A DNA stretch of 64,000 nucleotides from contig SVMB01000006.1 in assembly GCA_015067675.1 (NCBI GenBank), forward strand, positions 1 through 64,000. The letters run 5' to 3'. Below are positions 42,987 through 50,077 of this stretch, piece after piece. Position numbers and translations under genes: made by a program. The notes under the pieces were generated by a model, which was not told where the DNA came from, did no database searches, and worked only from the letters and a program-made list of their open reading frames with translations. Each line of letters starts with the position of its first letter. Within the stretch, counting starts at the first letter, position 1. The DNA is from Oscillospiraceae bacterium. Lineage in GTDB: Bacteria > Bacillota > Clostridia > Oscillospirales > QAMX01.

Positions 42987-44159
42987 ATGGAAGTATTACA
43001 GACTGTAGGCGCGCTGTTTACCAGCTCCGGCCTTGCCAGCATGACCTGGCAGCAGGGTGTTATGATCCTGGTTGCGTTCGTGCTGCTCTATCTGGCCATC
43101 GTCAAGAAGTATGAGCCCCTCCTGCTGCTGCCCATCTCCTTCGGTATGCTGCTGACCAACCTCCCCATCTCCGGTCTTTATCATCCCGAGCTGTGGAATG
43201 CCGCTGAAGGCATCAGCTACTCCGACGTCCTCCATCACGGCGGACTCATCGATATCTTCTACATCGGCGTCAAGACCGGTATCTACCCGACTCTGATGTT
43301 CCTTGCCATCGGCGCCATGACCGACTTCGGTCCCATGATCGCCAACCCCTCCAGCATGCTGCTGGGTGCCGCTGCTCAGCTGGGTGTTTTCACCTGCTTC
43401 TTCGGCGCCAACCTCCTGGGCTTTACTCCTCAGGAAGCTGCCTCCATCGGTATCATCGGCGGCGCTGACGGCCCCACCGCCATCTTCGTCACCACCAAGC
43501 TTGCTCCCCATCTGCTGCCTGCCATCGCGGTCGCGGCCTACTCCTATATGGCCCTGATCCCGATCATCCAGCCTCCGATCATGCGCCTGCTGACCACTCA
43601 GAAGGAGCGCGAGATCAAGATGGTCCAGCTGCGCAAGGTTTCCCAGACCGAGAAGATCATCTTCCCGATCATGGTTGCCACCCTGGCCATCCTCTTCCTG
43701 CCTGACACCGCTTCCCTGCTGGGTATGCTGATGCTGGGTAACCTGTTCAAGGAGTCCGGTGTTGTTGATCGTCTCTCCGACACCGCTCAGAACAATCTCT
43801 GCAACATCATCACCATCCTCCTCGGCCTCAGTGTCGGTGCCACCGCTGTCGGTGCTAACTTCCTGCGTACCGAGACTCTGCTCATCATTGCCCTGGGTCT
43901 CATCGCCTTCTGCTTCTCCACCGTCGGCGGTCTGCTCTTCGGCAAGCTGATGTGCGTCATCACCAAGGGCAAGATCAATCCCCTCATCGGCTCCGCCGGC
44001 GTCTCCGCCGTTCCGATGGCCGCCCGTGTTTCTCAGGTTGAAGGTCAGAAGGCCAATCCTTCCAACTTCCTGCTGATGCATGCCATGGGCCCCAACGTTT
44101 CCGGCGTTATCGGCTCCGCTGTTGCCGCGGGCTTCCTGCTCAAGATCTTCGGCGCATAA
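42987..44159 (+). CDS. oadB: Na+-transporting decarboxylase beta subunit (OadB-like)
   Basis: 390-residue multi-pass membrane protein that couples decarboxylation of carboxybiotin to Na+ export. 'GIIGGADGPTAIFVTTKLAP' (first residues) is the conserved re-entrant signature of the family, and 'GSAGVSAVPMAARVSQVEGQ' near the C-terminus is also typical. GGGAGG precedes the ATG. It ends the operon before a strong terminator. Oxaloacetate, methylmalonyl-CoA and glutaconyl-CoA pumps share this subunit; the alpha subunit points to oxaloacetate. Confidence 0.93.
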   Translation: MEVLQTVGALFTSSGLASMTWQQGVMILVAFVLLYLAIVKKYEPLLLLPISFGMLLTNLPISGLYHPELWNAAEGISYSDVLHHGGLIDIFYIGVKTGIYPTLMFLAIGAMTDFGPMIANPSSMLLGAAAQLGVFTCFFGANLLGFTPQEAASIGIIGGADGPTAIFVTTKLAPHLLPAIAVAAYSYMALIPIIQPPIMRLLTTQKEREIKMVQLRKVSQTEKIIFPIMVATLAILFLPDTASLLGMLMLGNLFKESGVVDRLSDTAQNNLCNIITILLGLSVGATAVGANFLRTETLLIIALGLIAFCFSTVGGLLFGKLMCVITKGKINPLIGSAGVSAVPMAARVSQVEGQKANPSNFLLMHAMGPNVSGVIGSAVAAGFLLKIFGA

Positions 44160-44177
44160 GTTCTCAAATCTCCTATG

Positions 44178-44208
44178 AAAGGGCAGTAGCAATCGCTACT
44201 GCCCTTTT
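44178..44208 (+). terminator. Terminator of the decarboxylase operon
   Basis: Stem GGGCAGTAGC / GCTACTGCCC with an AATC loop, then TTTTGATT. It lies between the convergent oadB-like gene and sigF. Confidence 0.85.
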
Positions 44209-44224
44209 GATTGGCGAATGCCCG

Positions 44225-45004
44225 TTATCCACCCGTCAGGGCAGCTCTCAGCCTCTCCATGGCTCGTTTTTCAATCCGCGACACCTGCACCTGCGACACG
44301 CCGATCACCTTCGCCGTGCGTTCCTGGGTCCAGCCCCGGTGATACCGCAGTAAAATCACCTGCCGTTCCCGCTCGGGAAGGGCCTGCACAGCCGAGCGCA
44401 GAGATAAGCTCTCGGTAATTCCCTCTTCGATCCCATCGCCGCCCAGTACATTCTCCAACGTCAGCGATTCATCCTCTCCTCCAACCGGACTCTGCAGCGA
44501 TGCAGGCGATGCCACGGCACTTTCGCAGGCTGCGATCTCTTCGCGGCCGAGTCCCGTACGTTCGGCAAGCTCCGAGATAAGCGGCGTGCGGCCCAGCTCT
44601 CGCTCCAGCTCGTCCCGCGCACGCATGATCCGCCATGCTGTATCCTTAATGCTGCGGCTGACCTTTACCGGCCCGTCATCCCGCAGAAACCGCCGTATTT
44701 CACCGGCGATTTTGGGTACTGCATAGGTGGAAAACTGCGTACCGAAGGCCGGATCAAACCCACGCACCGCTTTGAGAAAACCCATACAGCCAAGCTGATA
44801 CAGATCGTCGCTTTCCAGACCTCTGCCGTAATACCGACGTACAATACTCCATACCAGCCCTGCGTTTTCCTCCAGAAGCTGCGCACTGGCCTCGGGATCC
44901 CCCTCCCGTGCACGTGCAAGCAGCTCACTGTCCGGTGCAAGCCTGCGAATCTCCGGACTTTCAGCTTCCTGCAGTTCCGGACAGGACTGTACCGCCCCGC
45001 TCAT
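44225..45004 (-). CDS. sigF: Sporulation sigma factor SigF
   Basis: Forespore-specific RNA polymerase sigma factor. 259 residues with region 2 ('LEENAGLVWSIVRRYYGRG', 'DLYQLGCMGFLKAVRGFDP', 'FSTYAVPKIAGEIRRFLRD'), region 3, and a region 4 helix-turn-helix ('TQERTAKVIGVSQVQVSRIE'). SigG is similar, but the position behind spoIIAA and spoIIAB identifies SigF. Its start overlaps the spoIIAB stop by 4 bp. Activity should be held by SpoIIAB until SpoIIAA is dephosphorylated. Confidence 0.95.
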   Translation of the reverse strand: MSGAVQSCPELQEAESPEIRRLAPDSELLARAREGDPEASAQLLEENAGLVWSIVRRYYGRGLESDDLYQLGCMGFLKAVRGFDPAFGTQFSTYAVPKIAGEIRRFLRDDGPVKVSRSIKDTAWRIMRARDELERELGRTPLISELAERTGLGREEIAACESAVASPASLQSPVGGEDESLTLENVLGGDGIEEGITESLSLRSAVQALPERERQVILLRYHRGWTQERTAKVIGVSQVQVSRIEKRAMERLRAALTGG

Positions 45005-45444
45005 GAGCGTGCATCACGGCGCCGTTTGAGCTGCCGGGTCATGATTACCGTCGTACCGGTACCGGGAGATGAGCGAACCTTCACCGTATCCATAAAGCTC
45101 TCCATCACCGTAAAGCCCATGCCGGAACGTTCCGCGCCGCCTGTTGTAAACAGCGCTGTGCGCGCCTGCTCCACATCCGTAATGCCGATCCCGCGATCCC
45201 TGACCGCAATGCGTGCAAACCCGGCTGCATCCACCCGAACCGAAATATGTATGCTGCCGATCCTGTCGGGATAGGCATGCACGATGCAGTTGGTCACCGC
45301 TTCGCTGACCGCAGTTTTGATGTCGTTTAACTCCTCCAGCTCCGGGTCAAGACGCGCCAGAAATGCACCTACCGCTGCTCTGGCAAAGCCTTCATTCACC
45401 GATTTGCTCTCGATCTCGAGCTTCATCGTGTCGTATTCCTTCAT
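45001..45444 (-). CDS. spoIIAB: Anti-sigma F factor / serine kinase SpoIIAB
   Basis: 147-residue GHKL-type protein that binds SigF and phosphorylates SpoIIAA. The N box is 'DIKTAVSEAVTNCIVHAYP', the G1 box 'VRDRGIGI', and the G2 region 'ERSGMGFTVMESFMD'. It overlaps spoIIAA upstream and sigF downstream by 4 bp each, implying tightly balanced translation. Confidence 0.95.
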   Translation of the reverse strand: MKEYDTMKLEIESKSVNEGFARAAVGAFLARLDPELEELNDIKTAVSEAVTNCIVHAYPDRIGSIHISVRVDAAGFARIAVRDRGIGITDVEQARTALFTTGGAERSGMGFTVMESFMDTVKVRSSPGTGTTVIMTRQLKRRRDARS

Positions 45445-45764
45445 GCCGTTTCCCCTCCCTGTTCCACCGGGATCAGCCGCTCAATCCTGGCTGCCCGGAA
45501 CACTTTCATCGGCTGCGGCTGCACACCCCGCAGGCGTACGCCGCCGTCCAGCTCCCGCATACGTCGGTAGGACCCCAGTACCACAGCCAGCCCGGAGCTG
45601 TCTGAAAAGCTCAAGCCCGACAGGTCCAGACACAGGGTTCTCGGCATGCACAGATCGATCACGTCGTCAATATAGGCAAGCGTATCCCTGGCGGTGTGAG
45701 AGTCCAGCTCTCCGCCGATGTAAACCGTTGCCGTCCCGCCGTCAAATGTATGGGAATAATTCAT
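45441..45764 (-). CDS. spoIIAA: Anti-sigma F factor antagonist SpoIIAA
   Basis: 107-residue STAS-domain protein. 'LCLDLSGLSFSDSSGLAVVLG' carries the phosphorylatable Ser in the 'DSSGL' motif (the first or second Ser, by family knowledge). It is the first gene of the spoIIA operon, with AAAGGCGGG upstream. A TATACT -10 lies about 35 bp before the start but has no good sigma-A -35. Confidence 0.94.
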   Translation of the reverse strand: MNYSHTFDGGTATVYIGGELDSHTARDTLAYIDDVIDLCMPRTLCLDLSGLSFSDSSGLAVVLGSYRRMRELDGGVRLRGVQPQPMKVFRAARIERLIPVEQGGETA

Positions 45765-45804
45765 ACGGTATTCCCGCCTTTCCTTGGTTTGATTTGAGTA
45801 TAAC

Positions 45805-45817
45805 CCATAGTCTATGG
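45805..45817. other. Palindrome CCATAG-T-CTATGG in the spoIIA / lipoprotein intergenic region
   Basis: A perfect 6-bp inverted repeat around one base. It lies inside the spacer of the presumed spoIIA promoter (TATACT at 45797-45802) and 33 bp before the divergent DUF4358-like gene. Its position fits an operator; no regulator can be assigned. Confidence 0.4.
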
Positions 45818-45849
45818 TGGAATTTAGTTTTTTATGCAGGAGAATGAAT

Positions 45850-46359
45850 ATGAAAAAGCTCCTTTTCTGTCTGTGTGCTCTGATGCTGCTTTCCGGCTGT
45901 ACGTTCTGGGACAGCGCCGCCCCGCAGGATCATTCTTCGGTTCTTGAACAGGAGAAGGAATTTAAGGCAATCATCAAGTCTGTTGAAAACCTGCTGGCGG
46001 AAAAAGATCTGCCGGAACATGAAGCCTGTACCGGAAACAGTGATACCGCAGCCTGCTACGGCTTTAAGGCCGAAGCGCTGCGCGACGGTTGGGTGCTTTC
46101 CTCAACCTATGCACTGGAAGCCTTTGAAATCGCCTTGTTTCACGCAAAATCTGAGGCAAACGTGACCATTATTGAAGAAAAGCTGCATACATATCTGGAT
46201 GACCTGGAAGAAAAATATGCATCGGCAGCCCCTCAGACCGCCGCAGTCGTGCGCCGCGCCGCAATTGTAAGCCGCGGCAGCTTCTGTGCGCTCATCGTCT
46301 GTGATGATGCTCTGCAGACGGAGGTTCTTGCCGCGATAAACGCAGAAATTTCCGATTGA
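45850..46359 (+). CDS. DUF4358-like lipoprotein
   Basis: 169 residues. A lipoprotein signal 'MKKLLFCLCALMLLSGC' places the modified Cys at residue 19. The mature part has 'STYALEAFEIALFHAKSEAN' and 'GSFCALIVCDDALQTEVLAA', which resemble the repeating pattern of DUF4358 proteins. AGGAG lies 7 bases before the ATG at 45850; the ORF-track start (45814) is inside the divergent promoter region. The function is unknown. The position opposite spoIIA may be coincidental. Confidence 0.72.
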   Translation: MKKLLFCLCALMLLSGCTFWDSAAPQDHSSVLEQEKEFKAIIKSVENLLAEKDLPEHEACTGNSDTAACYGFKAEALRDGWVLSSTYALEAFEIALFHAKSEANVTIIEEKLHTYLDDLEEKYASAAPQTAAVVRRAAIVSRGSFCALIVCDDALQTEVLAAINAEISD

Positions 46360-46386
46360 CATTTGAAAATAAAGTAAATCTGTCTC

Positions 46387-46415
46387 TTTACGAACGGACA
46401 ATTACATGATACAAT
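46387..46415 (+). promoter_or_regulatory. Promoter of the first tandem Gfo/Idh gene
   Basis: TTTACG and TACAAT with 17 bp spacing. The block AAATCTGTCTCTTTACG containing the -35 recurs at the second copy (47841). Confidence 0.75.
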
Positions 46416-46469
46416 AGACATAGACTGAACCAGTCCGTCCAAATTTTTCATATGAAAGGAAGTACTCAC

Positions 46470-47723
46470 ATGAAGCTCAAGTACGCCTTTGCAGGTGCCA
46501 GCGGCCGCGGCCTCGGCATGTTCTGCAAGCCCATGCTCAAGGATTTCCAGGACGCTTGTGAGATCGTCGGCGTCTACGACATTAACCCCGGCCGTGCCCA
46601 GCAGTTTGTTAAGAGCTGCGAAGGCAACTTCCCGGCTTACGATGATTTCGAGACCATGATCAACGAGACCAAGCCTGATCGTGTTATCGTTACCACCGTC
46701 GATGCTTTCCACAGCGATTACATCATCAAGTCCCTGGAGATGGGCTGCGACGTTATCACCGAGAAGCCCATGACCATCGATGCCACCCGCTGCCGCGCCA
46801 TCCTCGACGCCGAGAAGCGCACCGGCCACAAGGTCACCGTTACCTTCAACTATCGCTATGCTCCCTTCATGACCAAGATCCGTGAGATCATCGCCAACGA
46901 TGAGATCGGCGAAGTCTACAGCGTCCACTTCGAGTGGCTGCTCACCCGCAACATGGAGTACGGCGCCCATGGTAAGTCCTACTTCCATCGCTGGAACGCC
47001 CGCATGAAGAACTCCGGCGGTCTGCTGGTTCATAAGTCCACCCATCATTTCGACCTGATCAACTGGTTCATCGACCAGCGTCCCTCCAAGGTCTCTGCTT
47101 TTGCTCAGCTGCGTCTCTACGGCCCGAAGAACTATCCCTTCGATGATCCCGAAGGCGAGCGTCCCATCCGCTGCTCCACCTGTAAGCATGCCGACGAGTG
47201 CGAGTTCTGCCACAAGTTCTCTGAGTCCGAACTGGAAATGTTCGTTCCCTACGAGAAGTACGACGGTTACATGAAGGACAACTGCATCTACGCTTCCGAC
47301 ATCGACATCTATGACACCATGGCTGTCACCGTTCAGTACGACAAGGGTGCGGTCCTCACCTACTCCCTGAATGCCACCACGCCTTACGAAGGCTGGCGCT
47401 GCGTCATCAACGGCTCCAAGGGCCGTCTGGAAGCCACCAACTATGAGACCGGCGTTCTGTCCAAGGTTCCCCAGAACCACATCAAGGTCTTTGACCTCAA
47501 GGATAACGTCACCGATTACGCCATCACCAAGGCTACCGGCGGTCACGGCGGCGGCGATACCCGTCTGCGCAAGATGCTGTTCCTCGAGAACCAGCCCGAT
47601 CCCATGCACCATGCTGCCGGCTCTGCCGACGGTGCTTACTCCATCATCGTGGGCGCTGCTGCCAACATCTCCATCGCGGAAGGCCGTGTTGTCGACGTCG
47701 AGGAGCTTCTGGGCAACAAGTAA
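46470..47723 (+). CDS. Gfo/Idh/MocA-family oxidoreductase, tandem copy A
   Basis: 417 residues. The Rossmann start 'KLKYAFAGASGRGLGM' has an unusual ASGRG loop, the signature 'VITEKPMTID' supplies the Lys-Pro pair, and 'GGLLVHKSTHHFDLINWF' holds the probable catalytic His. An insertion with 'RCSTCKHADECEFC' offers four Cys that could bind a metal. AAGGA lies 9 bases before ATG 46470. It has its own promoter and terminator and a paralog of identical length immediately downstream. The substrate is unknown. Confidence 0.9.
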   Translation: MKLKYAFAGASGRGLGMFCKPMLKDFQDACEIVGVYDINPGRAQQFVKSCEGNFPAYDDFETMINETKPDRVIVTTVDAFHSDYIIKSLEMGCDVITEKPMTIDATRCRAILDAEKRTGHKVTVTFNYRYAPFMTKIREIIANDEIGEVYSVHFEWLLTRNMEYGAHGKSYFHRWNARMKNSGGLLVHKSTHHFDLINWFIDQRPSKVSAFAQLRLYGPKNYPFDDPEGERPIRCSTCKHADECEFCHKFSESELEMFVPYEKYDGYMKDNCIYASDIDIYDTMAVTVQYDKGAVLTYSLNATTPYEGWRCVINGSKGRLEATNYETGVLSKVPQNHIKVFDLKDNVTDYAITKATGGHGGGDTRLRKMLFLENQPDPMHHAAGSADGAYSIIVGAAANISIAEGRVVDVEELLGNK

Positions 47724-47748
47724 ATTCAAACGCAATTTTTGCACACAC

Positions 47749-47786
47749 AAAAGGGGCTTCTGCACCACGCAGAAGCCCCTTTTTTC
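47749..47786 (+). terminator. Terminator between the tandem Gfo/Idh genes
   Basis: Stem AAAAGGGGCTTCTGC / GCAGAAGCCCCTTTT with a 5-base loop and a T run. Confidence 0.9.
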
Positions 47787-47840
47787 AATCACTCTATCAA
47801 AAAACGCAGGATTGTCCGATTAAGACCGAAAATCTGTCTC

Positions 47841-47869
47841 TTTACGCGGAGTGTATAGTGTGATACACT
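47841..47869 (+). promoter_or_regulatory. Promoter of the second tandem Gfo/Idh gene
   Basis: TTTACG and TACACT with 17 bp spacing, embedded in the same AATCTGTCTCTTTACG block as copy A. Confidence 0.75.
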
Positions 47870-47913
47870 GTTTTCAGCACTACAAATCAACTCACTGGAA
47901 AGGATGTAAACAC

Positions 47914-49167
47914 ATGAAGCTCAAGTACGCTTTTGCAGGTGCCAGCGGCCGTGCCCTGGGTATGTACTGCAAGCCCATGCTCAAGGATTTCCAGGACAAC
48001 TGTGAGATCGTCGGTATCTACGATATCAACCCCGGCCGTGCCCAGCAGTTTGTCAAGCACGTGGAAGGCAGCTTCCCGGTCTATGATGACTTCGAGACCA
48101 TGATCCGCGAAGCCAAGCCCGATCGCGTCATCGTCACCACCGTCGATGCTTTCCACAGCGATTATATCATCAAGTCCCTGGAGATGGGCTGTGACGTCAT
48201 CACCGAGAAGCCCATGACCATCGATGCCACCCGCTGCCGCGCCATCCTCGAGGCTGAGAAACGCACCGGCCACAAGGTCACCGTTACCTTCAACTACCGC
48301 TATGCTCCCTACAACACCAAGATCCGTGAGATCATCGCCCGCGGCGAGATCGGCGAGGTCTACAGTGTTCACTTCGAGTGGCTGCTCTCCCGCAACATGG
48401 AGTACGGTGCCCACGGTACCTCCTACTTCCGTCGCTGGAACGCCCGCATGAAGAACTCCGGCGGTCTGCTGGTTCATAAGTCCACCCATCACTTCGACAT
48501 GGTCAACTGGTTCATCGACCAGCGTCCTGCCAAGGTTTCCGCTTTCGCTCAGCTCCGTCAGTACGGCGCCAAGAACTATCCCTTCGATGATCCCGAAGGC
48601 GAGCGTCCTATCCGCTGTTCCACCTGTAAGCATGCCGGCGAGTGCGAGTTCTTCCGCGAGTTCACCGCAGGTGAGCTGGAGTTCTTCGTTCCCTACGAGA
48701 AGTACGACGGTTACATGAAGGACAACTGCGTCTACGCTCCTGACATCGACATCTATGACACCATGGCTGTCACCGTCCAGTACGACAAGGGCGCGGTTCT
48801 CACCTACTCCCTCAACGCCACCTCTCCCTACGAAGGCTGGCACTGCGTCATTAACGGTTCCAAGGGCCGTCTGGAAGCCACCAGCTACTCCAACGGCGTC
48901 CAGTCCAAGGTTCCCGAGAACCACATCCGTGTCTTTGACCTCAAGGACAACGTCACCGATTACGCTATCACCAAGTCTACCGGCGGTCACGGCGGCGGCG
49001 ATGAGCGTCTGCGCAAGATGATCTTCCTTGAGAATCAGCCCGATCCCATGCACCATGCTGCCGGCTCTGCCGACGGCGCTTACTCCATCATCGTGGGCGC
49101 TGCCGCGAACATCTCCATCGCGGAAGGCCGCGTCGTTGACGTCGAGGAGCTCCTGGGCAACAAGTAA
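47914..49167 (+). CDS. Gfo/Idh/MocA-family oxidoreductase, tandem copy B
   Basis: 417 residues, the same length as copy A with no indel. I count about 44 amino-acid differences by eye, or roughly 89% identity. Differences cluster around residues 255-265: copy A has 'ECEFCHKFSES' and copy B 'ECEFFREFTAG', so the fourth Cys of the putative metal cluster is lost. The Lys-Pro signature and 'STHHFDMVNWF' are kept. It has its own promoter, ribosome binding site (AAGGA) and terminator. Confidence 0.9.
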   Translation: MKLKYAFAGASGRALGMYCKPMLKDFQDNCEIVGIYDINPGRAQQFVKHVEGSFPVYDDFETMIREAKPDRVIVTTVDAFHSDYIIKSLEMGCDVITEKPMTIDATRCRAILEAEKRTGHKVTVTFNYRYAPYNTKIREIIARGEIGEVYSVHFEWLLSRNMEYGAHGTSYFRRWNARMKNSGGLLVHKSTHHFDMVNWFIDQRPAKVSAFAQLRQYGAKNYPFDDPEGERPIRCSTCKHAGECEFFREFTAGELEFFVPYEKYDGYMKDNCVYAPDIDIYDTMAVTVQYDKGAVLTYSLNATSPYEGWHCVINGSKGRLEATSYSNGVQSKVPENHIRVFDLKDNVTDYAITKSTGGHGGGDERLRKMIFLENQPDPMHHAAGSADGAYSIIVGAAANISIAEGRVVDVEELLGNK

Positions 49168-49184
49168 ATCGATTCCGACATACC

Positions 49185-49221
49185 AAAAAGAGCCTGCAGC
49201 ATAAGCTGCAGGCCCTTTTTT
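49185..49221. terminator. Bidirectional terminator after Gfo/Idh copy B
   Basis: Stem GCCTGCAGC / GCTGCAGGC with AAAAAG on one side and CCTTTTTT on the other. It serves copy B (+) and the convergent phosphodiesterase gene (-). Confidence 0.85.
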
Positions 49222-49235
49222 CACTCCAATTGTCG

Positions 49236-50006
49236 TCAGATCAGTCTCTTGCCTTCCCACTCACGTGCCGGGGCAATGCCCATGACGGCAGCAATCGTAG
49301 GCGCGAGATCCAGCAGGCTCACGCCGGTCAGCTCTTTACCCGCCTCGAAGTCGGTGCCGATGAAGAACTGCGGGATCGTCATGTCCTCGGGCATCTCGGT
49401 ACCGTGGCCACGGTCGTGACCGCCGTGGTCAGCGGTGACAATGATGGTATACTCATCTCCGCAGGCTTCCCAGACACGGCGCACATTGTCGATGGCGGCA
49501 GAGACGATATCCAGATAGCCCTGCGTCATCCAGCCGCAGTCATGGCCGCCCTTTTCGTCAGTCTCGACCATGTAGAGGAACACAAATTCAGGTTTGCTCT
49601 CAGCGATGCGTGCAATGGCAAGATCGGTCAGGGCTGCATCGGAGGCATCCTGGGAGTAGGCGTTGATATAGCCTGCCCACTTCAGCGAGCCGGGGCGGGA
49701 CACGTCGCGCAGAGGCTCCCAGCCGTAGTACATGGCGCTGTATCCACCGGCAGCAGCAACCTGTTCAAAGAGGCCAGGCAGCGGACGAACAAGAGGCGCA
49801 TACAGGTTGGTGGTGATGCCGTGGCGTTCCGGCGGTACGGAATGAAACATCGACATATGACAGGGCAGGGTCACAGACGGAAATACGGTGCGGGTCGTGA
49901 GGGACCATGAGCCCATCTCCATCATTTTCTTAACAAACGGATTGCCGCAGGCCATCACGCCGTCGGGGCGCATGCCGTCAATGGAACAGAGAACGACTTT
50001 CTTCAT
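49236..50006 (-). CDS. Alkaline phosphatase superfamily phosphodiesterase (nucleotide pyrophosphatase type)
   Basis: 256 residues, no signal peptide. 'VVLCSIDGMRPDGV' gives the first metal Asp, 'TRTVFPSVTLPCHMSMFHS' the catalytic Thr and metal context, and 'YMVETDEKGGHDCG' and 'IIVTADHGGHDRGHG' the remaining Asp and His ligands. It is shorter than secreted NPPs. AAGGAG precedes the ATG, and a promoter at 50047-50075 drives it. Its role beside sugar-modifying enzymes is unknown. Confidence 0.87.
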   Translation of the reverse strand: MKKVVLCSIDGMRPDGVMACGNPFVKKMMEMGSWSLTTRTVFPSVTLPCHMSMFHSVPPERHGITTNLYAPLVRPLPGLFEQVAAAGGYSAMYYGWEPLRDVSRPGSLKWAGYINAYSQDASDAALTDLAIARIAESKPEFVFLYMVETDEKGGHDCGWMTQGYLDIVSAAIDNVRRVWEACGDEYTIIVTADHGGHDRGHGTEMPEDMTIPQFFIGTDFEAGKELTGVSLLDLAPTIAAVMGIAPAREWEGKRLI

Positions 50007-50046
50007 GAGCGCTTCTCCTTATCTGTTATGAAGTTAATTTACCTGC

Positions 50047-50075
50047 ATTGTACCACATACATTTCCGGAATGCAA
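50047..50075 (-). promoter_or_regulatory. Promoter of the phosphodiesterase gene
   Basis: TTGCAT and TACAAT with 17 bp spacing on the minus strand, in the short gap after the glycosidase stop at 50078. Confidence 0.65.
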
Positions 50076-50077
50076 GG

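Noticed and set aside
47887-49260. 457-codon minus-strand ORF opposite Gfo/Idh copy B, with a similar one opposite copy A
   Set aside because: The two shadows resemble each other only because the real genes are paralogs.
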